A stretch of 64,000 nucleotides of DNA, taken from Climacium dendroides (taxonomy: Eukaryota; Streptophyta; Bryopsida; Hypnales; Climaciaceae). Each line of letters opens with the position of its first letter. Position 1 is the stretch's first letter. The notes below the pieces were generated by a model, which was not told where the DNA came from, did no database searches, and saw only the letters and a program-made list of their open reading frames with translations. This document shows positions 11,961-22,841 of the stretch, piece by piece. Made by a program: the position numbers and the translations under genes. Location: positions 19,077,345 through 19,141,344 of the forward strand of contig OX467089.1 in the NCBI GenBank assembly GCA_950106755.1. Direction: 5' to 3'.

Positions 11961-12370
11961 AAGTCCAGCCTGGGTGATGAAGTGGATTAGGAAATATGAT
12001 CAGAGTTCAGAAGCAGGGTCGGTGTTACACTTTGTCAGTGGCTCTCAGGGGACCCAGATTGGGGTGCTACCCAGTTGAAATTTGAAGACCCAAACTTCCA
12101 AACTCCCAAAGTCTTCAAATGCAACACCTGGTGGTCAACAGCAACATAAGCTATCATGATTTCAGCAAGGGAGGGTCTTTTTATGCAACCCTAGTCGTTC
12201 TGGGACACCCAAAAAAGGACCTCAAAGGAAGACCCAGTGGGCGTCAAAGCTGACAGCCCCACGTTCGAGACGGTCACGGTCATAGGGGACAGTTCTTCAG
12301 TTGGGAACGCGGTGGGAACCAGAGATCCCAGAACGTATTCAGTTCGGGAACCTTTTTGAGTTTTACCGGC

Positions 12371-12410
12371 TAATTTCCTTCAATTGAGCTCATATTGAAG
12401 GAAATTTTAC
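12371..12410. repeat. Short hairpin
   Basis: A 13-bp arm AATTTCCTTCAAT and its complement ATTGAAGGAAATT flank the loop TGAGCTCAT. The outer ACCGGCT occurs as a direct repeat. It sits just before the direct repeats at 12416. Confidence 0.7.
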
Positions 12411-12415
12411 CGGCT

Positions 12416-12645
12416 ATTTGCCGTGCCTTTTTAGCGGAGAATGGCTCCACACCAGCATCCCGTCACGCTACTAATTCTACCATCTCTCCCGTCACTCTCA
12501 CATTTAGAGCATCACCACTAGCTGCTTCCAATGGCCTCGGCAACCGGCACTTTTTATTTGCCGTGCATTTTTAGCAGAGAATGGCTCCACGCTAGCATCC
12601 CGTCACGCTACTAATTCTACCATCTCTCCCGTCACTCTCACATTT
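12416..12645. repeat. Two 90-bp direct repeats 140 bp apart
   Basis: The block beginning TTTGCCGTGC at 12416-12505 recurs at 12556-12645 with only a few changes. Both contain GAGAATGGCTCCAC and CACGCTACTAATTCTACC. About 50 bp of unrelated sequence separates them. No gene was found between 11960 and 13090. Confidence 0.9.
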
Positions 12646-13089
12646 GCTCGGCAAAAGAGGGTTCTTTGTAGAGGGCAATTTTATAGTCACGCTAATTTGG
12701 TCAACGTAGACTATGGCTACTCCGTGGATGCTAACGTGGAGGTAATGGAGGGTAGTGGGGATGTACAAAGAAGGGGAAGAACTTTTGTGAGGCCGAGGAG
12801 AAGCAACTGTGCTTTTCTTTTTTTGTACATTTCATGGGATCCAAAGCAAGGGACCGGACAGAAGAGTGGGAACTTTTGGAGACACATCACGGAGACAAGA
12901 AATCATGTCTCAAGTGAACCCATGCCTAACCTTCAAAGTGTGTGGGGACACGTTGGAAGCAATTCTTCAACAATGCACACTCCACATGTGTTTGAAGGAT
13001 GGACAAAATACACAAATAAAAATGATAAAAGAATTTCTACTTAAGAATATAAGATTATATAAGAATTTGATCTATAAATATTAAGAAGT

Positions 13090-13400
13090 ATATGTACAAT
13101 GTAATAGATATCTACAAAGTAAGTGATAAAGCTTCTACCTTTAATCCTTAAGTAGTGTGTGTATGTAATAGATGTCTATAAAGTAAAAAATAAAACTTTT
13201 ATTTTTAATTCTTTAATAGATGTTTACAATGTAAAAGATAAAGCTTCTACTTTTAACTCTTTAGTACATGTTCATATATTAGATATCTACAATGTAATAG
13301 ATAAAGCTTCTACTTTTAACCTATTAGTACCATGTTCATGTAATAGACATCTACAATTTAGGAGATAAATTTTTTACTTTTAACCCTTTAATATTATGTT
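13090..13400. repeat. Degenerate tandem repeat, about 62-bp unit, five copies
   Basis: Successive units share TAGAT.TCTACAATGTAA, GATAAAGCTTCTAC and TTTTAACYCTTTA with moderate divergence. The ORF of 69 codons here is periodic because of the repeat and is not treated as a gene. Confidence 0.8.
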
Positions 13401-13799
13401 CATGTGGAATAAAAGTCAATTCAAAATTTTGCTTCAAAACAAGTATAATAAGAGTACCACAGTGACATTCCCCATGACGTGGCATTTAAGTAATGATAGT
13501 CAATCCAATTTTAGCGAGTTGTTGGTGGAGAGAATTAGATGGTCACGGCACCACTACATCTCACGAGGCGGCAAGTGCCTCACCACTTGTTGATGCCGTG
13601 GTCCAATTTTGCAGCATTGGTGGCGATGCTCTAAACCGTTTTTTCCATAACTGAGTCCGGTTATTTTTTCTATTTTTTACTCAAAATAGAAATTTTATAG
13701 ATTTTTGCACTTGTTTTTTGCCAATGTTTTCAAATTGCAATTGGGTTTTTTCCCAATTCCTCCAACTAACTTTAAACTAGCTGATGGTTTTTTCCGAAC

Positions 13800-14095
13800 A
13801 TTGTCTTGGAATTACACTAAAATTGGTAAATAGTGTTGGCTACACTAATTGCCAACAATAACACTAATTGTGATTTGCAAGGTTAGTGTTAGAACATTAT
13901 TTACCCATTCTAACACTATTTTAGCTCTATAGTAAAATTTGGTCATTTCAACATTTTTATGAGAGTGCATTTAGTGTTAGATGGGAACAAAATATAGAAC
14001 AAACACTATTTACACATAAGCTGGAAAATAGTGTTGGGGGCAAAAGATAGGGAACAACACTAATTATCACCCAATACTAGTTTATGGAATTTATT
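13800..14095. repeat. Region rich in TAGTGTT/AACACTA inverted motifs
   Basis: The heptamer AACACTA and its complement recur many times on both strands, including GGTAAATAGTGTTGG and AACACTATTTAC near opposite ends. This suggests a foldback or MITE-like element. Exact ends and target duplication could not be fixed. Confidence 0.45.
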
Positions 14096-14910
14096 GCAAT
14101 GTCCTACCTTCAAGACAAGTAGGTTGGGTACCTGGAGAGTGAGTAGGATTTTTTTTTAAAATAGAAAAAAAAAAATTTCAGCAAGTTGTAATAAAGGATT
14201 ATTGGGAATACTCTAATACAAAACGGACTAAATAGATGCTAATTTCAATGTGGAGGAAGTTGCAATTTTTGCTGAAATCTGATTTTTTTTTCAAGGATTT
14301 TCTCCAGTGTGCATTTTTTGGCTACTAAAAATTTTAATTCTTAACCCTGAAGTGCTTGGATTCTTCTTTAGAATGGACGATTTGGAGAAAAACATTATAA
14401 AGTGCTATTTGGAAGAATATTTTAGAAGTGACATACAAAAAAAAATTGCAGATTTTTGAGTTTTACATTCCTTCCATATGGTTAGATTAACCAATGCAAT
14501 CACCAATAATTTTCTATAAATTTTGAAAGGGAAATTTCAAAATTCCTTCTAAACTTGATTACAAGCAAAATGTTATCGTTTTTTTTTAGTAAACCTTGTT
14601 GGAATGGACTTGAAATGAGGTTCTCTTCACATGATGATATTTTGAAATTTTGGTATTCTTTACATCTATGACCTCATTTTTGCAAATCTAGTTTTGAACC
14701 AGAGTCAATGCAGTTTGACCACTTGACACACTTTTGCATTTGTAATTTTAGAAATATTTTTATTCTAATAACACCAAATCCAACCATTAGATAAGACAAG
14801 ATCTTGATAAAGTATCACCAAAAATTAGGATGACTTTCATCCAAGCGAGAACGAGACAGAAACAAGAACTTCAATTTGTTCATTGTCCCAAAAATGAATG
14901 TCAGAGCACT

Positions 14911-15135
14911 CTAAGGTTAAGGGACGATAGGGTGACTTTGAAAATCTTTAGTTTTTATGACCATGTAAAGCTTTGACTCGAAAAATTGACTCATTGCAAG
15001 ACAAACTACTCTAAAAGACCTCCCCTTTTCTTGCAAAATTCCAAAGATTAATAGTTACACTTTTGTCCTATATAGAGAGATCCTTTGTCATCCATCGGAA
15101 GCAAAACATCCGCCTCAACGTTTAAGGGTTAAGGT
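14911..15135. mobile_element. MITE-like repeat, family with copies near 44.7 and 45.2 kb (copy 1)
   Basis: It shares TTTTGTCCTATATAGAGAGA, TCCTTTGTCATCCATCGG and a terminal AACGTTTAAGGGTTAAGG with 44655-44885 and 45087-45300. The 3' end is the complement of the 5' end seen in the 45087 copy, so the family has terminal inverted repeats. No coding frame. Confidence 0.65.
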
Positions 15136-15606
15136 AGGAGCATCCATAAACGTACTGTACCCATAATTGGCCAGTAGAGTGCCCTTAAATTGTCTCCAAG
15201 AGTACCTTGAAACTATCACCCATTTTTAATTTTGATTAGTAAACTCTAAATTTTTTAGATTTTGTTGTGAGAATCAAGGTAGATTTACTAGAGTGCGGTA
15301 TAGGGAGTTCTACTTTGAAAATTCATAGAAATTAGATGCCTTGTCCAAATTTTATTTTATTTTTAAAATTCATGATTTTCAGTTGCTAATATTGCAAAAA
15401 TATTTTTTCTACAAAAAGATGCCTTTAACTCTACTGAATTGCTTATTTTGATGGTTATGAGTGCCTTAAGTAGCAATGGAGCGAATTTTAGCCAGTTTTG
15501 TGGACGCTTGGGAACAGGTTCACAAGTGACAACGAAGTCGCGGCTGTTTTGTGAGCTACAGCTTTGTTGACGGTTGCTTGTCTGATCGGGATTAGAATTC
15601 CGACCG

Positions 15607-15632
15607 TTTTTTTTTTTGGGGGGGGGGGGGGG
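15607..15632. repeat. Poly-T/poly-G homopolymer junction
   Basis: A run of T is followed directly by a run of about 15 G in otherwise mixed sequence. Such G runs are prone to slippage in replication and sequencing. Any ORF crossing it, including a 126-codon minus-strand frame, is unreliable. Confidence 0.85.
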
Positions 15633-16379
15633 CGAGAATTGATGGGCAGAAAATGCTACGGATTCAAGCTGCGTTGCGTTGGTTTTGCGTTCTGGCAGCG
15701 ACCAATTTTGTTGTTGTACGTGCCAATCTAAGATTAATCGCACTTACTATTGTTGAAAATTTGTACGAGAAGGCCACAAGTTTGTAATCGAATTCATTTA
15801 CCGACGTACTTCCCTTGCATTAATCTACATGGGTTTGCTTTGAATTGACCTCAGTACACGAATGCTTCGAGTAAACTAGCTTTGCGTGAACTTGCTTGCA
15901 TTCTGATTTGGGGGAGATGTGTCTGTTCTTGAATTGAGTTTAGGGTTCCTGACATTGAAATGTCAGAGAGAGGATAACAAAGTGGACGTGAGAGAAGGAA
16001 CTCTCCAATGTGAGGAATGGGTTGGAATCGAGCCGGACTTACAGAGAGTGCAGGGAGAGAAACAGGTTCCGAATTCGGGTGGGAGCCAGGGCTTCGAGGA
16101 AGAGGTCGGGCAAGAGAGTAGTCATGATTTCTTTAGCGGAGACGAAGTTACGTGGAGAAACATATGAAGACTGCTTGCTCAAGAAAAATTAGAATCTGCA
16201 AGAGGCCACTACCAGTGGCCAATGAACAAATCAATCAGTTTTTTAGTTTTATTTGTTTGATGGGTACTAGGAGTTAAAATGCAGTAGGAAACAAATGCGG
16301 GGGATGAAAGCAAATGTACGGTACTAGTTGCCCGTCCATCCCGAACATACTCCTCTACCCTTCAGCCCGTTCGTCCCTC

Positions 16380-16490
16380 CTCGGACAACAAAATCCAAAT
16401 CCAGTTCACGAGCCACGATATGCAAAACCAATTCACAACTACGAACAGCAAAATTCAAGACCAATTCTCGAGCATCGACGGACAAATGCT
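16380..16490. repeat. Imperfect tandem repeat, about 28 bp
   Basis: Three to four units contain AAAATTCAAGACCAATTC, variants of CACGAGCC/CTCGAGCATCGAC, and a CAAA boundary. It is followed by a GCGATGGCGATGGC-type simple repeat near 16540-16640. The long overlapping ORFs on both strands (about 200 codons each) arise from this composition, and I do not call them genes. Confidence 0.6.
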
Positions 16491-17247
16491 GCATTCGCAA
16501 CGTTGTCGTCTTGATTGCGCTGCGACACAGCCCGTGTGGAGCGATGGCGATTGCAATGGCTATGACGATGGCGATGGTGGTGAAGCGTTTGTGCGCTCCC
16601 TTTGTGATGGCCAAGTTGGCGATGGCGATGGCGATCAATCGAGAGGGGAGGCTTAATTGTGCACTGTCTCGAAGCAGCCATTCGACGACATTTTCTTCTG
16701 TTGCTTCGAGCACACTTTGCGTACCGACAGAGTGGAGATTGGATTTCACCATTTTTAGTATTTTTAGAATTTTGGGGCACAAATTGAATAAATTCAATCG
16801 CAAGGGATCAAAATACAACTGCCCCAAGGCCCCGACTGCGAAGATTGCACCATTTTCAAAAGATTGGGAAGTTTGTCGGCAGGAGTTTGGGTATATCATC
16901 ATCCTTAAACCTCAAACCCAAGACGTGATCACGTGATCAAAGTGTCGATTTGACCATTTTGGTACTGTCGGTACGAGGATGGATATTCAAACGACTTCTG
17001 TCGTGAAAGTTCATTCATCCATTATCTTCTTCACCATCTCAGCAAAGTCACGCATACATCAAAGGACTGACTTGCTTGAGCTTTTCACCGTGTGCAGAGT
17101 ATGCATTAATTTCGATTTTTTGGAACCAAATTCAGGAATTCAGTGCACCCATTGCGTTCCTCTCTCACCTTTCAGTTCCCGCTGGAGAAGATTTCACGAA
17201 ATTTGAGCTCCTCTTCAAAATTCAAGCTTTTCTTTTTTTCTCTCGTC

Positions 17248-18129
17248 ATGGCGACGTCTATTCTGGTTTCGACACTTCCAGTTGGGGCCGCAACGAATAA
17301 GTACGATTCCACAATGATTCCACAAAGACATCATGGTCGACGTTGCCGTAGCAGAGCGACATTGCTTAGAACGCCGTTGTTCTCCTCAACCAATGTTGCA
17401 ATTGGACGCGAATTAGGGTTTGGTAGCGAAAGAGCATTTTTCCCTCAAGCGCGAAGAGCAGTGCTTTCGAAAGCTCAAGAGAACGACGAAGGCGGAGTGG
17501 ACGGTGCGAAGCCGTTTTATGCTGCGTCGGAGTTTTGGATCCAGGTTGCTGTTGTTATCCTCACTGTTGGATTCGTTGACGCAGGGTAAGGTCGCCACAC
17601 TAAATTACTACACTGTTAACGCTGAGCGTAGTTCTTTGTTTTTAGAATGTTCAGATTTTCTAATGTTTTTTGTTGGCAAACTGAAGAGGATTTAAACACA
17701 CCAAAGAAGGAATTCTTTGAATGTCAGTTGCAAAAGTTATAAACGGTTCAAAGTTTTATTACTACATAATATGAAACCAACACCAGCTCTGATGATGTTG
17801 AGGTGATGCACATTCTCAAAATCAATCACTTTACTCATTATGCAAGACTTTGGAGTCACATTTAAGCAGGTGTAGCAATTGGAGTAATATCATAAGCATC
17901 AAGGAAACAAGTACTTCTTCTTCCTCGTGTCTTGTCATTGTCCGGTTGATAAAAGGATTCTAAAATCCCTTTTTGTTGAATTGTTTGCGACAGGTATAGT
18001 GGAGATTGGTCACGTATTGGAGCAATTTCACGAGAGACTGAAGCGCTACTGCGACTAGGTGCCTACCTCGTTGTACCTATTTCTGCAGTGTTAGTTTGGG
18101 CCATTGGCAAGCGCAGGGAGATACCGTAA
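17248..18129 (+). CDS. Conserved plastid-targeted small membrane protein
   Basis: Two exons, 17248-17585 and 17994-18129 (TAA at 18127), encode 157 residues. The start ATG begins MATSILVSTLPVGAA; a long Ser/Arg-rich, acid-poor N terminus up to about residue 70 looks like a chloroplast transit peptide. The mature part has a hydrophobic helix (FWIQVAVVILTVGFVDAG), the conserved-looking YSGDWSRIGAISRETEALLR and a second helix (AYLVVPISAVLVWAIG). I recall similar short plastid proteins of unknown function in flowering plants; the biochemical role is not known to me. An in-frame upstream start at 17143 would add an N terminus with no obvious transit features, so I prefer 17248. The stop overlaps a donor-like CCGTAAGA, so a further exon cannot be excluded. 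The gene is convergent with the SET gene, with 104 bp between stops. Confidence 0.82.
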
Positions 18130-18233
18130 GATTTTTTGACATTTACAATTGTTCTCCAGAAGGTGGATTCTATGCTCAGTGATTAGGGCACAATCTCATA
18201 TGAAGTCTACCAATTAGCATCAAATAAGATCCT

Positions 18234-21200
18234 TCAATCTCCTTCTCTACAACGAGCACAGTTGCAAGTGAAACCATAGTGTTGCTTCAGAAAACTCTGC
18301 CTCTCATCAGGGGCCATGCTTGCATCGATGTACGTGATGTGCAGTTCTTCGCCTACAAAGCAAGAAAAAAACATCAATGAGTAGAAAGTATCAAGAGTGA
18401 ATCTGACTGGTAGATTGAAAGAATCCTTGAAAGAAACCATTACCTGGTGACGGCTAACTGCTGAAACTGGTGGTTCTAGTTAAAACAAAACCTTGAGACG
18501 GATTCTACCTGATTTGATACTCCGGCGAGCCACCAAGTTTGCTGTGGCATTGTTAGGCCAAAGGATATCAATGTTTGGATCTGTAATCAATGAAGGCATT
18601 CAACATTCATATACTTGAATATACACCAATGCTAGCATGTCAGCAGGTCAAGGTGGTGTTCAAACAACATTGAATTTTAATTTAATTGTGTCTTTTTGAG
18701 AAGCTGTAGCTCATAGAGGCATAAAGTAGGTCCTAAATAAGTTCACAAACTCATAGTGAATTACTTAGCCCTATCTGAATTCAAATAGAGCCCTACAGCT
18801 GCAACTTTGAGAATTCATAACTAATTTCAACACGCTTGTGTCAATTTTTTTTTTTTTTTAAATTCATAACTAATTCGAAGAAGGTCCAAAAGAATATGGC
18901 TTAAAAGCAATAGATGTGAGATCCATTTGTTTTTCAACAGAAATTTAAGGTCAGGGCATACTGTGTCCAAAAAATATAAGCTAAGAGAATCTAGACTCTC
19001 CGTTCAATTGCCAACAAGATCCAACAATAATTTGGCAAATTGGTTATTAAAACCATGCTCAGATGCTCCTTAGGAAGATTTTTGGTGTCGTTCCTCACTG
19101 AAATATTTTGAAAAGTTCAGTCCCCCTCCAAATGTGGAATTCGTCCTTAAATAGACACTTTATTTGCCTCCTGGCTTACCTCCTCTCTGAGAATAACTCC
19201 AATACATCATTACAAACAGAACGGGAAAGAGGAAAACTTACCACAGTCATGGTTGTACATGGACGGAAGGAGGTAAACAGCTGAACCAACTATACTTTCT
19301 CCCAGAATCGACGCAGCTGCTGCTGCTAAAATATCTCCACAGTCCTCTTGATCCACCCTCTCAACACGAAACGCATTTATATGCAGTCTGGCGAGCACTC
19401 CAGCGTACCAGTCATCGGTCAAAACTAAGGATGTTTAAGAAATCCATCCGAAATAGAACTTCATACTTTGAAATTAATCGCAAAAATTACCAAGAATTTT
19501 GAACTCAAATCACTAAGGTTGAAGCTTTGAGCATCAATGACAAAACTGCACCACTTGGGATCTGATCACATACAGGGATAACTCAGGATACATGATAAGT
19601 TGAGGCCTTTTGAAGCCCTTGAATTGAGAGCTTTGCAAAGAAGCTTCCGCTCTGATATCCACTGCAATGCTGCGAAGTTAGATTCGGGAGAAAGAAATCG
19701 AATTACAACACAATCTCGTTAAGAGGTCTCAGTTTCAGTAAAATTAGATTTCCAGTTTCGGTTTCAGTAAAATAAATGTTTCGAGAACTTCTGGGCAATA
19801 TCACGAAGAGAATGTTCCTCACGATTCATGGGGTCTCTCTACAGTCAAAGTGATCATACAGAGGCCTCTCCATGATAGATAGGGAGGCCTGCATAAGATC
19901 AGTGTGATTGTAGAGGAACCTCTCCATGGAGGGATTTTCTTTGTGTTATTGTCAAAAAGTTTCTGAAACAGTCTAATTTTATTGCTGAAACCTGTATTCT
20001 TTGATGCCAAGAGAATTTGCACAAGCTCATTTTCTAGTCACTCATTCATAACAGGGAGCCAAGAGACTTACATCAGCAGGGATTCCATGCGAGAGATTGA
20101 CGTGAGAGAGGATGTCGAGCGCGTTTGGAGATGTTCCCGAGGAGATTACCATGCAAGCCAGTCGCTTCGCAATTAAGGGGAAACGAACGCCATAGGTGCT
20201 GTACTGTCATCAGGGCACCTTGTCAGCTGGTGGGTCTGTGATCTAAATATTTATGATGTGACCCGCAATGCGTTCAACTGCGCAATAATTACATGGCTTA
20301 AGGTAATTCGTCCCTCACCTGCAGTAGTCATGAAATTCTGACCAATCGACTTGCTGTTCAGTGGCATAAAATATCTGCATCTCAAACCAAATGCATCAAT
20401 ATGCGGTGTCCAAGTGTGAGACTTCTGTTCCGCAAGAAGAATCAATTCTCAATTGCGATTTGACAACTCTATACATGGGTTAGCATTTCTGGGACGAGAA
20501 GGAATTTGTATTTTGCATTCGCTGCTGACAAACCTGAAAATTGTGGACCAGGATTCCTGAGCTCTGTGAGAGCCTCTAATGATTTAAAGCATCAAAAAGA
20601 ATTAGCGATCCAAATTCAAGATCATGTGCACAAGCGATCCTCACAGATACAAACCTGAGCTGATTCTTCACATGTGCTGCCACAGAAGGTGGGCGATCCA
20701 GCAGAAGCAGTAGGAGCTGGTGCTGAGGATCTCGTGTAACTCACAGGTCGCTTCAAACCTTTCAGACAAAAGTAGCACGCCTGCATCCACAACGAGACTC
20801 ACGTCAATGTTGAAGCAGATGCTAAGGTAGAGGATACTGAATTTGTTAAGGACTTGATCTCCTATGCTGACCCCAATTGCTAATAGCAATTCATCACTTC
20901 CAACACACTCAGTTCAATTAGCAAGTTAGCACTGATCTGGAAATGGGGTATTCTCCTATCCCTTCAATAGTGGTCTCCAACCTCACTTCGAATGATTGTA
21001 TAAGAAAGCATCATACATTGAGTGAGAAATTTTTGATCTCAAAGTGAGTTTGGCTCCTGTAGTGCCCAAAGTGACCTCTCCAGTGAACACAAAGGAGTGA
21101 TTTCCCAATGAAAGCACATTCCACTATATTCATCAAAAATCTTGCAAATAGTATCCTCTACTTTGATGGGTTCAGTGAAAGTGAGAGAAGAGAAGAGCAC

Positions 21201-21735
21201 CTTGTGCAGGGAGGTGAGAGAGGGATGAGCCACAACCGGTTCTGCCGTATGAATCAATTCGCCGTGGCCAATGTCACGAGTGGCAAATACTCCACGCCCG
21301 GCATTGGAAGTGTGTCCCACACGAATAGGCATGACTGCAACACCAGACTTACATGTATTAACCCCTAAAGTGCATAAGATTAAATGTTTCGAATTGGTCA
21401 ATCGGATCGACCATGTTGTGAAATGATAGAAATCAGACCAGGGCTCTATTTTATTGATTACCAGCATAGAAGTTGAAGCCTACAGTAGAAGATGTGCGCA
21501 CAAAATGCTGTAACTACCAATCTCTACGAATCAAAAACACAAGTGTAGCTGAAGCATCAATCCGGTCACCCATGAATTGTTGTATTGAAAATGAAAATCC
21601 TTGGCAAGAATCCTGTTGCAAAGAAATTGTGGTCAAGGGTTTTAGGGTTTAGGGCTTCGGTAAAAGCATACCTTGGGTGTGGGTTGAGAAATGGCGGAGA
21701 AAGGAGGACAACGACGCCACCCGACGAGGCCACAT
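18234..21735 (-). CDS. ATXR4: SET-domain protein, ATXR4-like, with mitochondrial-type presequence
   Basis: Nine exons give an uninterrupted 316-residue protein: 21735-21672, 21334-21201, 20780-20655, 20374-20319, 20198-20072, 19661-19592, 19424-19242, 18580-18509 and 18352-18234 (TGA). All phases match. The first 20 residues (MWPRRVASLSSFLRHFSTHT) are Arg/Ser-rich and acid-free, typical of a mitochondrial presequence. Next come IRVGHTSNAGRGVFATRDI (start of SET), a Cys cluster (CYFCLK...FCGSTCEESAQ) like a MYND finger, FLTDDWYAGVLARLHINAFR, the cofactor/active-site motif YNHDCGDPNID, and the post-SET ELHITYIDAS...GFTCNCARC. The order matches Arabidopsis ATXR4/SDG38 (about 325 residues) as I remember it. 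The substrate is not evident; a non-histone organellar target is plausible but inferred. The small exons at 20374-20319 and 19661-19592 rest mainly on phase and family alignment. Confidence 0.9.
18770..18965. repeat. Dispersed repeat inside a SET-gene intron, related to 28430-28620
   Basis: It shares TAGAGCCCT, AATTCATAACTAATT, AAAGAATA and TTTTCAACARAAAT in the same order with the block at 28430-28620. Similarity is moderate. No termini could be defined. Confidence 0.5.
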
Positions 21736-22460
21736 CTTTGAAACTACAAAATAAGCTTCGCATATGCGGATCACTGAAAGTTAGAGTATCACAAAATCCA
21801 CGAAAATACAAGTGTATAGAATGTGGTTTAGGGTTTAGCTTTACCTCTCCATCCGACTGCATGATCCAGCAGACGACTGTCGGTCGACGACCGGCGTAAA
21901 AATACCGAAGCCAGAGCTAAGGTTTTTTTTCCAGATATGATGAATTGATTTGGCAATTCAAACCCATGAATCCTTGGTCTTTCAGGGTTATGGAGCGCTT
22001 CGACTGTCCGTGGAAAGTGCCTCTCTTCAACAATTGCCTTGCCCTGTTTGAATTGTCTTTAAGTTGTGGAATTTTCTTTCTGTTTCGGTGGTGACGGGTG
22101 GCAATTTTAGGCCACTTCTCTCGTCACCACTTGTCCGTCCCACATTGCCCAAACTTCCATATATAAGCTTAACCCTTCTTTGTTCAATTGTCACCTGTGC
22201 AAATCAAACTGGTATTCGAGGAGGGTTGCGTATAAATTTCTGATGAAAATGTTTATGAAATTCCGGAGTGTGAAGATTCACGGAGCGGCGTTGTGTTGAC
22301 GACGTTCGTTTCTCGGGAATTCTAGGTTTTAGAGGGTTTTGAGAGGGATTGGTTTTGGCCTGTTCGCTCTAGGGTTCGGAAGTAAGGAATTTAGGGTTTG
22401 AGATGAGGGTGATTCACCTTTAGCTGCGTGTTAGGGGTTGAACTCTCTGGGAAATTTATA
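21640..22460. promoter_or_regulatory. Divergent promoter region with telo-box motifs and a TATA-like box
   Basis: The ATXR4-like gene (minus, start 21735) and the J-protein gene (plus) diverge from here. Telo-box motifs (AAACCCTA or its complement) occur near 21640-21652 (TTTTAGGGTTTAGGG) and 21825-21836 on the SET-gene side, and near 22390 (TTTAGGGTTTGAG) on the other. A TATATAAG at about 22160-22167 fits a core promoter for the plus-strand gene. Telo-boxes are established elements of plant housekeeping promoters; co-regulation is inference. Confidence 0.6.
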
Positions 22461-22841
22461 ATGGATGCTGCCTATTGCGAATACTCTCACACGGCATTCA
22501 TAGGTGAGTGTGATTCAATTCCCTTACGCTCCCCGTCCAATTTTTTATTGCGCGTTTGTACTTGGAGGGTTTTCTGAGGAGTCAAATTTGCTATCGAGTC
22601 TTAGATATAAATTGGTTTTCAGAATCGAAAACTTTTCGTGATTGAATTTGACCTTGCTCCAGGTTCATTGGCAGCACATGCAAGGATAGAATTAAAGAGA
22701 GTCGAAGATTTCGCAGCATGTGGAGTAGCAACAACAGCAGTGAGACGGATAGGCGAAGGCGGACGAGGCAAGAGAGAAGGGAGGAGCGTAGTGATCATGG
22801 AGCCACGAGACAAGCGGGAGTGTGGATGGTGCTTTTCTTAG
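22461..22841 (+). other. Spliced upstream ORF overlapping the J-protein start
   Basis: An ATG at 22461 opens 14 codons in a first exon ending at donor GTGAGT (22504). Joined to an acceptor at 22662, the same frame continues to TAG at 22839-22841, past the likely main ATG at 22718 in another frame. The product would be about 70 residues, Arg/Gly-rich, with no known motif. It may be a regulatory uORF or simply 5' UTR. Confidence 0.4.

Noticed and set aside
12697..13084. ORFs of 91-115 codons on the plus strand
   Set aside because: Overlapping frames without domains, next to a tandem repeat; no splice or promoter support.
15363..15743. 126-codon minus-strand ORF
   Set aside because: It crosses the poly-G/poly-T tract, which supplies its Pro and Lys run, and shows no domain or splice context.
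16324..16936. Two overlapping ORFs of about 190-200 codons on opposite strands
   Set aside because: Both arise from the short tandem repeat and GCGATGG simple repeats; neither shows a recognisable domain or codon pattern.
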